Positions 1-11,534 of a stretch of DNA of 64,000 bases are shown here, piece by piece; within the stretch, counting starts at the first letter, position 1, and every line of letters starts with the position of its first letter. The DNA is taken from contig JAUCBJ010006805.1 in the NCBI GenBank assembly GCA_032718475.1, positions 100,161 through 164,160 on the forward strand, given 5' to 3'. The translations under genes were made by a program, and so were the position numbers. A model generated the notes under the pieces. That model saw only the letters and a program-made list of their open reading frames with translations, searched no databases and was not told where the DNA came from. The DNA is from Nemertoderma westbladi. Its lineage: Eukaryota; Xenacoelomorpha; Nemertodermatida; Nemertodermatidae.

Positions 1-2100
1 CCACTCTGTTTCCTAAAGGAATGCCTGTTCACCACCACCACCATGGTTGATCTTCCACAGTAAACCCTTCCACTCTGTTTCCAAAAGTAATGCCTGTTCA
101 ACACCATGGGTGATCTTCCACAGTAAACCCTTCCACTCTGTTTCCTAAAGGAATGCCTGTTCACCACCAAGGGTGATCTTCCACAGTAAACCCTTCCACT
201 CAGTTTCCTAAAGGAATGCCTGTTCACCACTGTGGGTGATCTTCCACAGTAAACCCATCCACTCTGTTTCCTAAAGGAATGCCTGTTCACCACCATGGGT
301 GATCTTCCACAGTAAACCCTTCCACTCAGTTTCCTAAAGGAATGCCTGTTCACCACCATGGGTGATCTTCCACAGTAAACCCTTCCAATCTGTTTCCTTA
401 AGGAATGCCTGTTCACCACCAAAGGTGATCTTCCACAGTAAATCCTTCCACTCTGTTTCCTAAAGGAATGCCTTTTCCTCACCATGGATGATCTTCCACA
501 ATAAACCCTTCCACTCTGTTTCCTAAAGGAATGCTTGTTCACCACCATGGGTGATCTTCCACAATAAACCCTTCCACTTTGTTTCCTAAAGGAATGCCTG
601 TTCACCACCATGGGTGATCTTCCACAGTAAATCCGCCCAATCTGTTTCCTCAAGGAATGTCTGTTCACCACCATGGGTGATCTTCCACAGTAAACCCTTC
701 CACTCCGTTTCCTAAAGGATGCCTGTTCACCACCATGGGTGATCTTCCACAGTAAACACTTCCACTCCGTTTCCTAAAGGATGCCTGTTCACCACCATGG
801 GTGATCTACCACACTAAACCCTTCCACTCTGTTTCCTAAAGGAATGCCTGTTCAACACCATGGGTGGTCTTCCACAGTAAACCCTTCCACTCTGTTTTCT
901 AAAGGAATGCCTGTTCACCACCATGGGTGATCTTCCACAGTAAACCCTTCCACTCTGTTTCCCAAAGTAATGCCTGTTCAACACCCTGGGTGATCTTCCA
1001 CAGTAAACCCTTCCACTCTGTTTCATAAGGGAATGCCTGTTCACCACCAAGGGTGATCTTTCACAGTAAATCCTTCCACTCTGTTTCCTAAAGGAATGCC
1101 TGTTCACCACCAAGAGTGATCTTCCACAGTAAACCCTTCCACTCAGTTTCCTAAAGGAATGCCTGTTCACCACCGTGGGTGATCTTCCACAGTAAACCCT
1201 TCCACTCGGTTTCCTAAAGGAATGCCTGTTCACCACCATGGGTGATCTTCCACAGTAAACCCTTCCACTCTGTTTCCTAAAGGAATGCCTGTTCAACACC
1301 ATGGATGATCTTCCACAGTAAACCCTTCCACTCTGTTTCCTAAAGGAATGCCTGTTCACCACCATGGGTGATCTTCCACAGTAAACCCTTCCACTCTGTT
1401 TTCTAAAGGAATGCCTGTTCACCACCATGGGTGATCTTTCACAGTAAACCCTTCCACTCTGTTTCCCAAAGTAATGCCTGTTCAACACCATGGGTGATCT
1501 TCCACAGTAAACCCTTCCACTCTGTTTCATAAAGGAATGCCTGTTCACCACCAAGGGTGATCTTTCACAGTAAATCCTTCCACTCTGTTTCCTAAAGGAA
1601 TGCCTGTTCACCACCAAGAGTGATCTTCCACAGTAAACCCTTCCACTCAGTTTCCTAAAGGAATGCCTGTTCACCACCGTGGGTGATCTTCCACAGTAAA
1701 CCCTTCCACTCGGTTTCCTAAAGGAATGCCTGTTCACCACAATGGGTGATCTTCCACAGTAAACCCTTCCACTCTGTTTCCTAAAGGAATGCCTGTTCAA
1801 CACCATGGATGATCTTCCACAGTAAACCCTTCCACTCTGTTTCCTAAAGGAATGCCTGTTCACCACCATGGGTGATCTTCCACAGTAAACCCTTCCACTC
1901 TGTTTCCTAAAAGAATGCCTGATCCCCACCAAGGGTGATCTTTCACAGTAAACCCTTCCACTCCGTTTCCTAAAGGACTGCCTGTTCACCACCATGGGTG
2001 ATCTTCCACAGTAAACCCTTCCACTCTGTTTCCTAAAGGAATGCCTGTTCACCACCATGGGTAATCTTTCACAGTAAACCCTTCCACTCTGATTCCCTAG
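1..2100. repeat. 63-bp minisatellite array
   Basis: About 33 tandem copies of a 63-bp unit fill the first 2.1 kb, and the array probably continues left of the window. Each unit contains a core near 'cttccacagtaaaccc', then 'gtttcctaaaggaatgcc' and 'gttcaccaccatgggtgat'. Copies differ by a few substitutions. Some copies at the left also differ by 1-3 bp indels, for example extra CAC near 40. Because 63 is a multiple of 3, one minus-strand frame stays open for 437 codons (814-2127). I read that as a by-product of the period, since no splice sites, promoter or recognisable domain accompany it. Confidence 0.95.
895..1902. repeat. 504-bp higher-order repeat (8 x 63 bp) within the minisatellite
   Basis: Variant positions show that a block of eight successive 63-bp units (1399-1902) was duplicated as a whole into 895-1398. 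Read on the minus strand, the ordered series of unit variants (for example first residue Q,Q,Q,P,L,Q,Q,Q, the single unit with I for V and E for G, and the unit with Y and G substitutions) recurs in the same order in both blocks. The last blocks are therefore younger than the more diverged units at 1-890. Confidence 0.85.
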
Positions 2101-2577
2101 TTGCATTGGTTCCCATTTATCGATCACTGAAGGATGAAAGCCAGGTTTGGGCTAGGCTGCTGCATTTAAAGCACTGTGCCCAAACAGTGCTGCCCCATCT
2201 ATGGATCGAACCAAGGCTTCCCAATAGGAAGCCCTGGAATGTCACCACTGGATCTAGCTGCTGCTAAATTGTGTAATATAATAATTTCCTGGAAGGAAAA
2301 TAAATATAATTAATTTACCACTCCGCATTAGGCTGAGGGGTGAATAAGATGAACTTTAACAATAATATGTTATTATTTAACGGTATTTTTATGTACTAAC
2401 GATGATAGATTTTACAAAAAGTTAGGAATCTGCAGTAATGTTTGTAGTCGATCCAAGCTGTAGCTCCAAGCACTGAGTTCTTGTACGTAAAATTATTATT
2501 AACAAAAATAATAAACTTATAACTTATAAACTTATAAACTTATAATAAACATATAATTAGAAAGAATTTAAAATGTT
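2101..2577. other. Non-coding stretch, nothing recognised
   Basis: AT-rich sequence between the minisatellite and a SINE, with a short run of 'aacttata' repeats near 2515-2545. I see no convincing coding frame. Confidence 0.5.
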
Positions 2578-2868
2578 TTTTGGAACAAGCAAGCAATCAA
2601 ACAGTCGGCCGAAGCCGGAGGCGACCCGAAGGCTCCTCTTACGATATCTGCTAACCGAGGGTAGTGGTGGGCGCTACTCCTATCTGCTACCAGAGAGTAG
2701 TAGTAGGGGTGGGCGCTACTCATGTCCCAAGATTTGCTTCCAGTAATTAAACTGGTCCTCATTTTATCGACACCAGTGGATGAAACGCGGAGTTATCCTT
2801 GGCAGGGCTCGAACCTACAACCAATAGATTGTAGGCCGGGCGCTCAACCAACTGATCTACCCCGCCTA
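2578..2868 (-). mobile_element. tRNA-derived SINE, copy A
   Basis: On the minus strand the element starts at 2868 with a tRNA-like head. It has an A-box-like 'tagatcagttgg' and a B box 'ggttcgagccc' (about 2808-2820). The body contains 'gtcgataaaatgag' and the 3' part contains 'gaggagccttcgggtc' followed by 'ggcttcgg'. The same body and 3' words occur in the same order at 53815-54030, which defines a family. Compared with that copy, copy A carries extra sequence including a duplicated 'tagtagcgcccacc'-like segment (about 2650-2735). Confidence 0.85.
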
Positions 2869-3007
2869 CATTCTTTTAAGAACTAAGTGTTCACATTAAC
2901 ATTTACTTTATAGTAAGCAGATAAATTTTAACGGAATTTCACATTGTATTAAATTTACAAAGAACGATAATTCTTTCAATCTGTGAACTTTTACATATTT
3001 GGAATCC

Positions 3008-3186
3008 TATTAAAATAGTTTCAAATTTAGATACCAATTAATTAAGGTGACAGAAAAAATCTACGTTTACTGAGTATTATTTCGGCTAACAGGCCTTTAT
3101 CAAACTCAATTCAAAATATTTCAAATAACAGATTTTTTCTGTCACCTTAATTGGTATTTGAATCTGAAACTAGTTTAATATGATTT
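3008..3186. mobile_element. Short inverted-repeat element (MITE-like)
   Basis: Two arms of about 55 bp, 3008-3062 and 3130-3186, are inverted copies around a loop of about 67 bp. The inner 23 bp ('aaggtgacagaaaaaatct' and its complement) match perfectly, while the outer part is diverged and the left arm has an extra ATTA. I cannot define a target-site duplication. A non-autonomous DNA element is the likely source; a chance cruciform is unlikely at this arm length. Confidence 0.7.
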
Positions 3187-5009
3187 TAACACGGTGACAA
3201 TGGCATGATCTGAGTTTAAATTATACTTGAAATCCTTGCAAGGCAAACTTTCTAATTATATAATAAAATCATGACTAATATGAATAATGGTGGCGATACG
3301 AAGGATGTATTTCGCAAAAGATACTTTTTTAAAACGCTTATAAAAAAATTTACAGGTAAAATCGAAAATTCAAACCTCACCAAACGGTGAGTTGAACTAG
3401 TTGTGTTTCAAAATTTAAGCAACATGACAAAGATTTGTTGTTTCTTACTTGCTTTTCTTCTCGAAAACAATAACTATTTAAGTGGTGGCAAGAAAAGTAG
3501 GCCTTCTTTTTTTAAAATGTTACCTTTTTCCACCACTTACGTCGTTTTATTTGTTGTAAGTCTTCTCATTTTTATCTGGGCCTAATAGCGCAATCACGAT
3601 GCTTTTAAATTACAACATCAGATCCATTAGAGAAATCGTTACGCGTTCCCTAGTTAGTCTACAAAGAAGAGCAGACCAGTCAACCACTAAAGTAGTTTAA
3701 ATGATTCGTGCTGTTTGTCGTCCCGTTTCTACAATTATTGCTACTTTTAATAGAATGAGTCGTGCCTAAAGTTAATTGTATTTTTAGCCTATTGCAACTG
3801 CTTTTATATTCATTTTTATTTATTTTATTTAAATTCAATTTAATCATATTTTTATACTTATTTTGGTGCTTTAAATTAGATACTCTATTTGTTTTATTTT
3901 TTTGATATGGCATTTTTAGCTGCAATAAAAAATAATCATTTTAGCATTTTAGCTTCTGCCGAGTGAAATACGGGCATTTCTAGATCCTGGGTATCCATAA
4001 GGTTGACAAAATATAAAAAGGCTTTTATCATGCGGTTTTTTTCTAGAACAAATATTTGACCTTCTGACAGTAGTATGTATCTTTTTTTTTTTTTTATCAA
4101 AAACTGTTCTAGAAAAAAAATGTGTTCTAGAACAGAAATATTTATCAAAATTGAAAACTAACACTTGTTCTAACAATTATTATAAAATTTGAAAAAACTA
4201 GCTAGAATTAGAAAATACCCATTTAATCTATTATCTGTTTAAATGCAATATTAGTATTAATGTCATGGAAACATTACTTTTTGTGTTGACAGAAAAAGTG
4301 TTCTTTTTATGTCAAACTTCTTAACGACTAAAACTAAAATAAAAACTAAAAAAGTGACTTGCAACAAATAAAAATAATTTCCAATATTATTGAATTTATC
4401 TTTGGCTAAATGATAATAGAACTGAGTTTATAGTTTTAATAAAAATTAACTGTTAGTTTTAAATGCCAAGAATCTTTTTGTATTCAATTCTTAGCTGGAA
4501 AATGGACCAATTAGAATAAGATCTGAACTTTCTTTCCACCAAATGGCTTCTCCCCTTGCCCTGCCATACAGAAGGAAATAAAATTCAAATGCACTAACTA
4601 CTGTAGGCCTAGTATTGAAAGCATGTGTGCGATCTGGGTTCTTACTGTAAAGTAGGTTTAAATTATATTAAAAGTTGTCCCTACTTTATATTATATAGAC
4701 CATAATTAATAAATTTCGCAGCGGGAAGGTAAATTGTTGTCGTGAACACTTGGACAGCCTGTTGAGACAATCTATTAAATTGGAATAGGAGCCCTATGGT
4801 GAGCACTCCGCTGCGCTGTCTAATTACACATAATGCCAGCCCGCCACAGGACCAGGGTAGTCAATATGAAGCTAAATTGAATGAGTCAGTTCGTAAAAAT
4901 TTGTCAATCCATAATGTCTTTGGTAGAAATTATAAAATGACCTGAATGACCTGAATGAACTAATATATGTATAAAAACGAAATTGATATGATATGAAACA
5001 AGGACGCCT
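3187..5009. other. AT-rich non-coding stretch
   Basis: The stretch is AT-rich with homopolymers, for example T13 near 4082. The word 'gttctagaac' or close variants recurs around 4045-4135. I found no splice-flanked coding frame or transposon ends. Confidence 0.45.
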
Positions 5010-7167
5010 TTAACCCCATTAAACCCCCCCTGGGGGGGGGGGGGGGGGTGGGGGGGGGGGGGTTTAATATGATCCCTCGTGGTTTTTTGGTTATAATTCT
5101 GAAACAAACGCAGTTGGGAATCTGAAATTTTTTGACTTTTCCTAAACATCTATTGTCTTCCTCGTAGTGAAAACGGTTTTCAAAAATATTGGGTAGTTTT
5201 CGAGTTATAGCACCATTTTTTAACCCTACTTTTGGCACTTCCTTTGAGACGTTTTTTGGAATTTTCATTTCATTAAATATGATTTGTAACATCTCTATTT
5301 TTGATTTACACCGGTTTTTTGGTGTTAGCAATTGGATGGAATTCATATAAATTGATTTAGAAATTTCAAACTTGTTTTTTTTCGGCGGGTGCCAAATTTT
5401 GGTGCCAGCACCAAATTTTGAAATATGTCAATTTTGTAAATTGATTGTTTGAAACTTTTTTTTACGCAATTGGGGTTTTTTGGGGTTCTGGTTTCGTTGG
5501 AATATATACGAGTTGCATCAAGCGTATCAAAATGGATTTTTTCGGTGCTGAGTGCAAATTTTGGTGCTAGCACGAAATTTTGAAAATCCATTCAATAGAT
5601 ATACTGTAATTGCTTGTGACAATTTATTTATTGCGTTTTAGAGGTTTATGGCTGTTCTGAATTCAATGGAATATATAATTATCGAACTAGACACCTCAAA
5701 CTTGTATTTTTCGGAAGTGAGTGCAAAATGTTGTGCTAGCACCAAATTTTGAAAACCATCAAATATAATCAATTGATTATGTCACCTTGTTTCTTGCGTT
5801 ATACGGGTTTGTGAGGGTTTTAAATTCAATGGAATAACTAAAAATTGCATGAGTTTTCAAACTCGTATTTTTCGCCAGTGGATGAAAATTGTGCCAGCAC
5901 CAAATTTTTGAAAATAAGCGAATTGTTCAATATGTAATTTTACTAGTCTGAATCCGACCGAAAAAATAATTTCGAAAAAATGTACTTAATTGTAAATGTA
6001 AAATTGCAGCACCAAAAACTACAAGTAGTGAACAATTTTCATAAAATTTGAAAGTTACAATTTTCGGCTAATTGTTATTCAATACAGGTTTTCTGGGGCG
6101 CAAAATCCATTGGAAAATATTTAAAAATGATCTGATTATTATAAATGACTGTTTTAGTCCTCTACGTACGCAAAAAAAGACAAAAACAAGTAACCAGCAC
6201 TTTTCATTTTTAACACAACATTTTTAATTCACTAATACGATCCTATAAATTCACATTTTTAGGTTTTCTGGGGCGCTGATTCTAATTGAATACATTTCTA
6301 ATTTGCCAGATCATTGCTACACGTATTTTTCGGCGTAATATGGCAAATTTTGGTGCTAGCACCAAATTTCATACCCATCACAAAAAAGTACAAGTTTGAG
6401 TTGTCCAGTGCTGTTTTTATTGATTCCATCGGATTCAGGACCCTCATAAACCCGCACAACGCAAGAACAAGTTGATACTACAGTATCTCTATTGATCAAT
6501 TTGCTTATTTTCAAAAATTTTGTGCTGGCACAACAATTTTCACCCACCGGCGAAAAATACAAGTTTGAAAACTTGTAATGAAATTTTTACTTATTTAATT
6601 GAATTCAGAGCCCTCACAAACCCGTATAACGCAAGAAACAAGGTGACATATTCAATTGATATATTTGATGGTTTTCAAAATTTGGTGTAGGACCAAGTTT
6701 TGCACACAGCACCGAAAAATACAAGTTTGATACGCCTGGTATAACTCGTATATATTCCATCGAAACCAGAACCCCAATAAAGCTCTATTGCGCAAAAAAT
6801 AGGTTCAAACAATCAATTTACAAAATTAACATATTTCAAAATTTGGTGCTGGCCCACCCGCCAAAAAAAACAAGTTTGAAATTTCTAAATTAATTTATAT
6901 GAATTCATCTAATTGCAAACACGAAAATACCGGTGTAAATCAAAAATTGAGATGTTACAAATCATTTTTCATGAAATGTAATTTTCAAAACGTCGAAAAA
7001 AAGAGCCAAAAGTAGGTTTTCACTAATAGGAAGACAATAGATTTTTAGAAAAGTCATAAAATTTAAAATTCCCAACTGTGTTTGTTTAGAGTTATAACAA
7101 AAAACCACTGGGGGGGGGGGGGGGGGGGTCATATTGACCCCCCCCCCCCCGGGTTTAATAGGGTTAA
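5010..7167. mobile_element. 2.16-kb foldback element with TTAA ends and G/C homopolymers
   Basis: The element is bounded by TTAA at 5010-5013 and 7164-7167. Its terminal inverted repeats read TTAACCCCATTAAACCC on the left and, reverse complemented, TTAACCCTATTAAACCC on the right. Just inside each end lie long C and G runs (about 5024-5062 and 7110-7150). Most of the interior is a diverged long inverted repeat: about 5065-5930 reappears reverse complemented in about 6330-7110. No transposase frame is visible. TTAA plus CCC termini is the hallmark of piggyBac-type insertion, so I infer a non-autonomous foldback derivative; family membership is not proven. Confidence 0.8.
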
Positions 7168-8168
7168 ATTTTAATTTCACAGACACTTTTGATTTTACCA
7201 TCTATTTTGTTTTTGCTTATTATTTGACTTTCTGTGCTCTAAGATAGGGACTGTACTTTTATTGCTGGGGCCATTCTGCAATCCCTATCTGAAAATCATT
7301 TACGCCAAATGGTGGTCCACGTGGTGTGACAGGATAATTGACCCCTGTACTGTACAATTGCCCCACTAGGACAATGATTTTACGTGTATCTACAATCACC
7401 ATGGACCGAATAAAGAAATGAAACAGGTAAACGTACACTACCTACCGGTGGTGGTATTACATTATAAAGCGAATTATTGCATTAGCCGACTGTGTGGTAC
7501 TGTAGATAACAGTACTATCGACAGAAAATCTTGACAATCATCCTCTAACCTTTATCTATTTTTTTTAATGCAATTCGATTTATATTATAAAATATTTGAA
7601 AATTTACCAAAATACATTGCACTTATTTTATCCAGAAAATTTTTAAAAGCTGTACAATCAGTACTGCATACAGTAGGTCAGTAGTTATAAAGTACTCATC
7701 ATTTGTTACAATTTCGGAATAAAACTACTAAAACTACAAACTCGTTTCATTACTTGCAATAACTCACTGAGTTATTGCACACTACCAATAAGAGTCATTG
7801 GAAATGTAATCGATATGTTATATAATATAATAACTGCAGGATACTTTATTCTATCTACAAAATTATGTTTAGTAATTGTGTTAATCCTCTCAACCAATGT
7901 ACTGTATACCAAGCATACTTATAGTATGTGATAAATTCTTCAGGAAAAAAATCGATATCAACCACACCATTACATTATCACATTACTACACATTGCAAGA
8001 GCTACTGTATATAATATATATAGGCCTACTGTATTAGAGGATAATCAAATCATGTCATAATTTAGTCATCATAGCTATCAAAAGGAATTACAAGTTCCAA
8101 ATTGAAGGTTAATAATTATTTAGTGACTGTCTGTACCTATAATATTGTTAGGGCCTGTGCTGTCTAGA
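7168..8168. other. Upstream region of the crystallin-FN2 gene
   Basis: AT-rich sequence directly upstream of exon 1. The reading frame of exon 1 is closed by TGA at 8124-8126, so 8169 is the first in-frame ATG. I cannot place a promoter with confidence, and a 5' untranslated exon could lie here or further left. Confidence 0.4.
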
Positions 8169-8398
8169 ATGCATTTAATCACCTTTCTTCTGGGAGTGGT
8201 CTGGGGTACCACTCTAGTGATGGTTTGGACGAGCACTCCAGTATATTGTATCTCTGGGTGCACACCGGAGATTTGGTTGTACCAGGACGATGACCAGTTA
8301 GGCCGATCCCAAGTGTACTCAACGACAACCAACACCTCGCAGTTGACATCTGATGAAATGAATGACATTGTCTCTTCCGTAAGAGTCGACTGTGGAAT
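8169..8398 (+). CDS. Exon 1: secreted/membrane beta/gamma-crystallin + FN2 protein (signal peptide, Greek key 1)
   Basis: First recognisable coding exon of the host gene. The ATG at 8169 is followed by a hydrophobic stretch typical of a signal peptide (MHLITFLLGVVWGTTLVMVW), then a small Cys-containing segment and a Greek-key motif. That motif has WLYQDDDQLGRS and, near the exon end, MNDIVSSVRVDCG. NDIVSS fits the N/D-N/D-x-x-S/T-S calcium-binding motif of beta/gamma-crystallin domains. The donor is at 8399 (AAT|GTGAGT), leaving phase 2 ('AT'), which joins the C opening exon 2 to give Ile. An internal exon with an upstream acceptor is possible, but the ATG plus signal peptide makes a first coding exon more likely. 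The exon split across 35.5 kb is supported by phase and by domain continuity, not by transcripts. Confidence 0.8.
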
Positions 8399-8401
8399 GT
8401 G

Positions 8402-9070
8402 AGTATTATTATTATATCGGAACCTGAACAGATCGGAACTGAGATAGGCCTAGCACCCAGCCAGAGCCTATGCGGCATATACAGCACATATGGTTACTGG
8501 GAATGATCTGGTATCCGGTTTGGAACTAAAGTACTTTATAACTAACAACACCCAATCCTTCTCTGCTAGCATCTCCCCATAGAAGTCTATAGGGATCATT
8601 CCACCCTGGCTGGTTGGCACTACTGCTGGTCAGACAGCAATACAATCCCTATCTCATTCTGAATATCGTTTCTCAAACCTTTCACTAGTGATAGTTATCG
8701 GAGAATTTCGGGAGCTGCGGCTGTACGAAATATGTGACTTGGTGGGCGTGGGGGGTGGTAATTCATCTTTAGGACAGTGAGAGAGAGTCAGACTAATAAG
8801 ACAGGTTGCTTATTCATTCTTAGCGAGAGATTCAAAATTGTTTATTTTGCCTAATGATTGGCTTATTATTCATTAATTATTTCCTTGAGGCAATGACATG
8901 GTAAATATATATAGGCCTAATATATTTCAGTATCACTACTACATCGGCATCAGGTAAGTTTGAATATTTCCGACAAATTGGCTGGGTCGCCTTTAATCTC
9001 TTACTTACTGTATAAAACATAAATTCTTTGTATATCTCTGTTCTCCCATTCACTTCTTTGTTATCTTTTG
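8402..9070. other. Intron sequence, nothing recognised
   Basis: Unique-looking intronic sequence after exon 1. The words 'gcaatacaatccctatct' (8636-8653) and 'gcaatccctatct' (7277-7289) are similar, but I could not extend them into a repeat family. Confidence 0.4.
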
Positions 9071-9262
9071 CCATTAGTTGGACAGTGAAGTCACATTTAT
9101 CCATGTAGACGGTAAAAGCCCAGTCAGATCTTATTGACTGGTGATTACAAATAAAAGTCTAAATATCTAATGTTTATTATTAATAATTGAATTATAATTA
9201 TTTGTTATAATATTTGACATCGTACTGGTAAACTCAATTTGTCGCTATTATGTGGTTAATAT
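9071..9262. repeat. Direct repeat, left copy (about 190 bp)
   Basis: From 'ccattagttggacagtgaag' to 'gtggttaatat' this segment recurs at 9671-9866 with about 10 differences. The offset is 600 bp and the two copies flank a fragment of the foldback element. Confidence 0.85.
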
Positions 9263-9267
9263 CAAGT

Positions 9268-9670
9268 GGTGCACAATTTTCACAATATTTGAAAGTTACA
9301 TTTTTCGGCTAATTGTTTTTCAATACAGGTTTTCTGGGGCGCAAAATACATTGAAAAATATTTAAAAATGATATGATTACTATAAATGGCTGCTTAGTCC
9401 TCTCGGCGTTTAGCCCTCACAAACCCGTACAACGCAATAAACAAGGTGACACAACCACATTTTGCACCCACTTCCGAAAAATACAAGTTTGAGATTTCTA
9501 GTTCGATAATTATATATTCCATTGAATTCAGCAACAGCCATAAACCTCTAAAACGCAAGAAATAAATTGTCACAAGCAATTTTATGTATTGAATGGATTT
9601 TGGTGCAACTCGTATATATTTCATCGAAACCAGAACCCCAATTGCGTAAAAAACAAGTTTCAAACAATTT
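9268..9670. mobile_element. Fragment of the TTAA foldback element
   Basis: The segment 'gaaagttaca', 'tttttcggctaattgtt', 'caggttttctggggcgc' matches the centre of the element at about 6050-6110 in the same orientation. The remainder ('ccctcacaaacccgtac', 'cgaaaccagaacccc') matches the right arm of that element (about 6610-6780). This copy is shortened and internally deleted and lacks both poly-G/C ends. Confidence 0.75.
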
Positions 9671-9866
9671 TCCATTAGTTGGACAGTGAAGTCACATTTA
9701 CCCATGTAGAGGGTAAAAGCCCGGTCAGATCTTATTGACTGGTGATTATTACAAATAAAAGTCTAAATATCTAATGTTTGTTGTTAATAATTGAATTATA
9801 ATTATTTGTTACAATATTTGACATCGTACTGTTAAACTCAATTTGTCGCTATTATTTGGTTAATAT
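9671..9866. repeat. Direct repeat, right copy
   Basis: Second copy of the 9071-9262 segment. The pair brackets the foldback fragment, so either a 600-bp tandem duplication was partly replaced or the element moved together with flanking DNA. Confidence 0.85.
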
Positions 9867-10313
9867 AATATCGCCTATATTCAAATCAAATTCAAATACA
9901 TTTTACACATGTTAAAACCATGTAGGTCTATATAGCTAAGCATTATTGATAACCTGGACAATCGTGTCAGATTTACGTGTGCTGTCTTACCTCTAACTTA
10001 ATAAATAATTAATATATGGCGATATTTCAGACCCTCATTGCAAGCTCTAATAATAATATATAATATAATAGCGATAATAATATAAACAGATATAGACTTG
10101 CCACAATGCGTTTCCCCAAAAGGGAAACACAATCACCAGACTTGAGCCCTTACATAAATAATTAGTCATAATAATAAATATATAATAAACAAATAAATAA
10201 TTTGCTTGTTGTATTGTGTTGCCACACCCTCCCGGTACTGTATACTAGTGAAATATAATAGATGATCAATTACCGTAATAGACTGAGCGAAACATTGAGC
10301 AATTCAACGCAAT
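9867..10313. other. Intron sequence, nothing recognised
   Basis: AT-rich sequence up to the TSD of element 1; no coding or repeat structure seen. Confidence 0.4.
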
Positions 10314-10318
10314 CGTGG
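10314..10318. repeat. Target-site duplication CGTGG, left copy
   Basis: Matches 22675-22679 directly after the 3' LTR; 5 bp as expected for BEL/Pao integrases. Confidence 0.9.
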
Positions 10319-11534
10319 TGTAAAAGCTTTTGTGGGATAACTGATTCGTTTGCCTTGTTGGCCAGTTCCCCCCCAGTCGCTAAGAATACTCTCAAAGTGA
10401 TCTACAGCTAAAAATAGTGCAAGTTACCAGCTTATTGGCTGATTTGCTGTACGCAGGCATCTGGGCTCTGTTTAATCGGCCAACAAGCCTAGGGAGGTTG
10501 CGTCATAGCCTTGTTTTTGTATCTCCCAATAGAATTTTGAGTTAGCCTTGATTTGACCTATCACAGAGTACTGAACTGAAAATTTCCTATCTCACTGCTC
10601 TTTCTCTGTGTTGAACGGGAGCTTCGTGGAATAAGAGTGGTTGGTATACTCGTATAGAGCAGTAGTCACGAGTTTTTCAAAGCCACGAAAGAACGGCTTT
10701 TTAGTGTTTTGTGCTTTCTGCTTTTTAGCTCAACACTAGTAGGTTTAATTACAAGGACATATATCCTTTAACTGACGAAACAAACACTCTGCAATTTCGT
10801 AATCACTGCATACTGCAGTACTGCATACACTGCATACTGTGTAACACTGTGCATACTTTTATATTGTTATACTGCTATTTACTGTCAGTTCTTCATAATA
10901 TGGTTGATGAATTATTATATTTGGAATAACGAGAAATAACCCCGAAACCCAATATTCTTGATATACCGAAGGTAAGAGAGAAAGGTTACAGATAAACGAT
11001 TGTGACTTATGTTAAAGTGGTTTGAAGTGAATCTAATGTTATTTGATAGACCCTACATGAGTCAGTCTGTGTTCCTTTTATATGTGACTAAAATCAGTGA
11101 AGATCGGCAGATTAGTGTGCAGTATTGTGCAGCATTGTGTATGAGTGAGTCTGTTAAAGAAGCATTCCTAAAGAATGCGCCATATATGTGAATTATAATT
11201 AAGCCATATCGTTGTGAGTAGTTTAAGTCATAACTCTGTTTATGTAGATAAAGCGCCACGTCCTAAAGGAACTGTTAATATTCCCGAAGGTAAATAATAT
11301 TGTCAGAGATTATATAATACTGTCAGTCGAATAATACATTAGGCTTACATAGCAACAAAATTAAACCGTCGAACCCAATCTCCCGGGAATATCCAGCGGG
11401 TGAATGGTCGCGCACGGATTGGTTTCGACTAGTGTAGTGAATCAAATACTTGTCATAGGCTAAAAAGCGATTTAATATCTAGAAGACATCTTAATTTGGC
11501 GGGTTAAACTGCCAAAGGTCTGAAAGCGCGAACA
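10319..11534 (+). repeat. Element 1, 5' LTR
   Basis: 1216 bp, TG...CA, identical by eye to 21459-22674. It contains the LTR-borne words 'tactgcagtactgcatacac' and a run of 'gcatact' repeats (about 10808-10855). Confidence 0.95.

Noticed and set aside
814-2127. 437-codon minus-strand frame as a gene
   Set aside because: It is produced by a 63-bp tandem repeat whose period is a multiple of three, and it starts and stops with the array; no domain or splice signals.
2808-2868. tRNA gene on the minus strand
   Set aside because: A and B boxes are present, but the arms do not fold as a full tRNA and the sequence continues into a SINE body shared with 53815-54030.
8179-8487. Minus-strand frames opposite exon 1
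   Set aside because: The + strand has the signal peptide, crystallin motif and a GTGAGT donor; the antisense frames have none.
11009-11259. Short frames in both LTRs of element 1 (also 22149-22399)
   Set aside because: They are identical because the LTRs are identical; no coding bias or motif.
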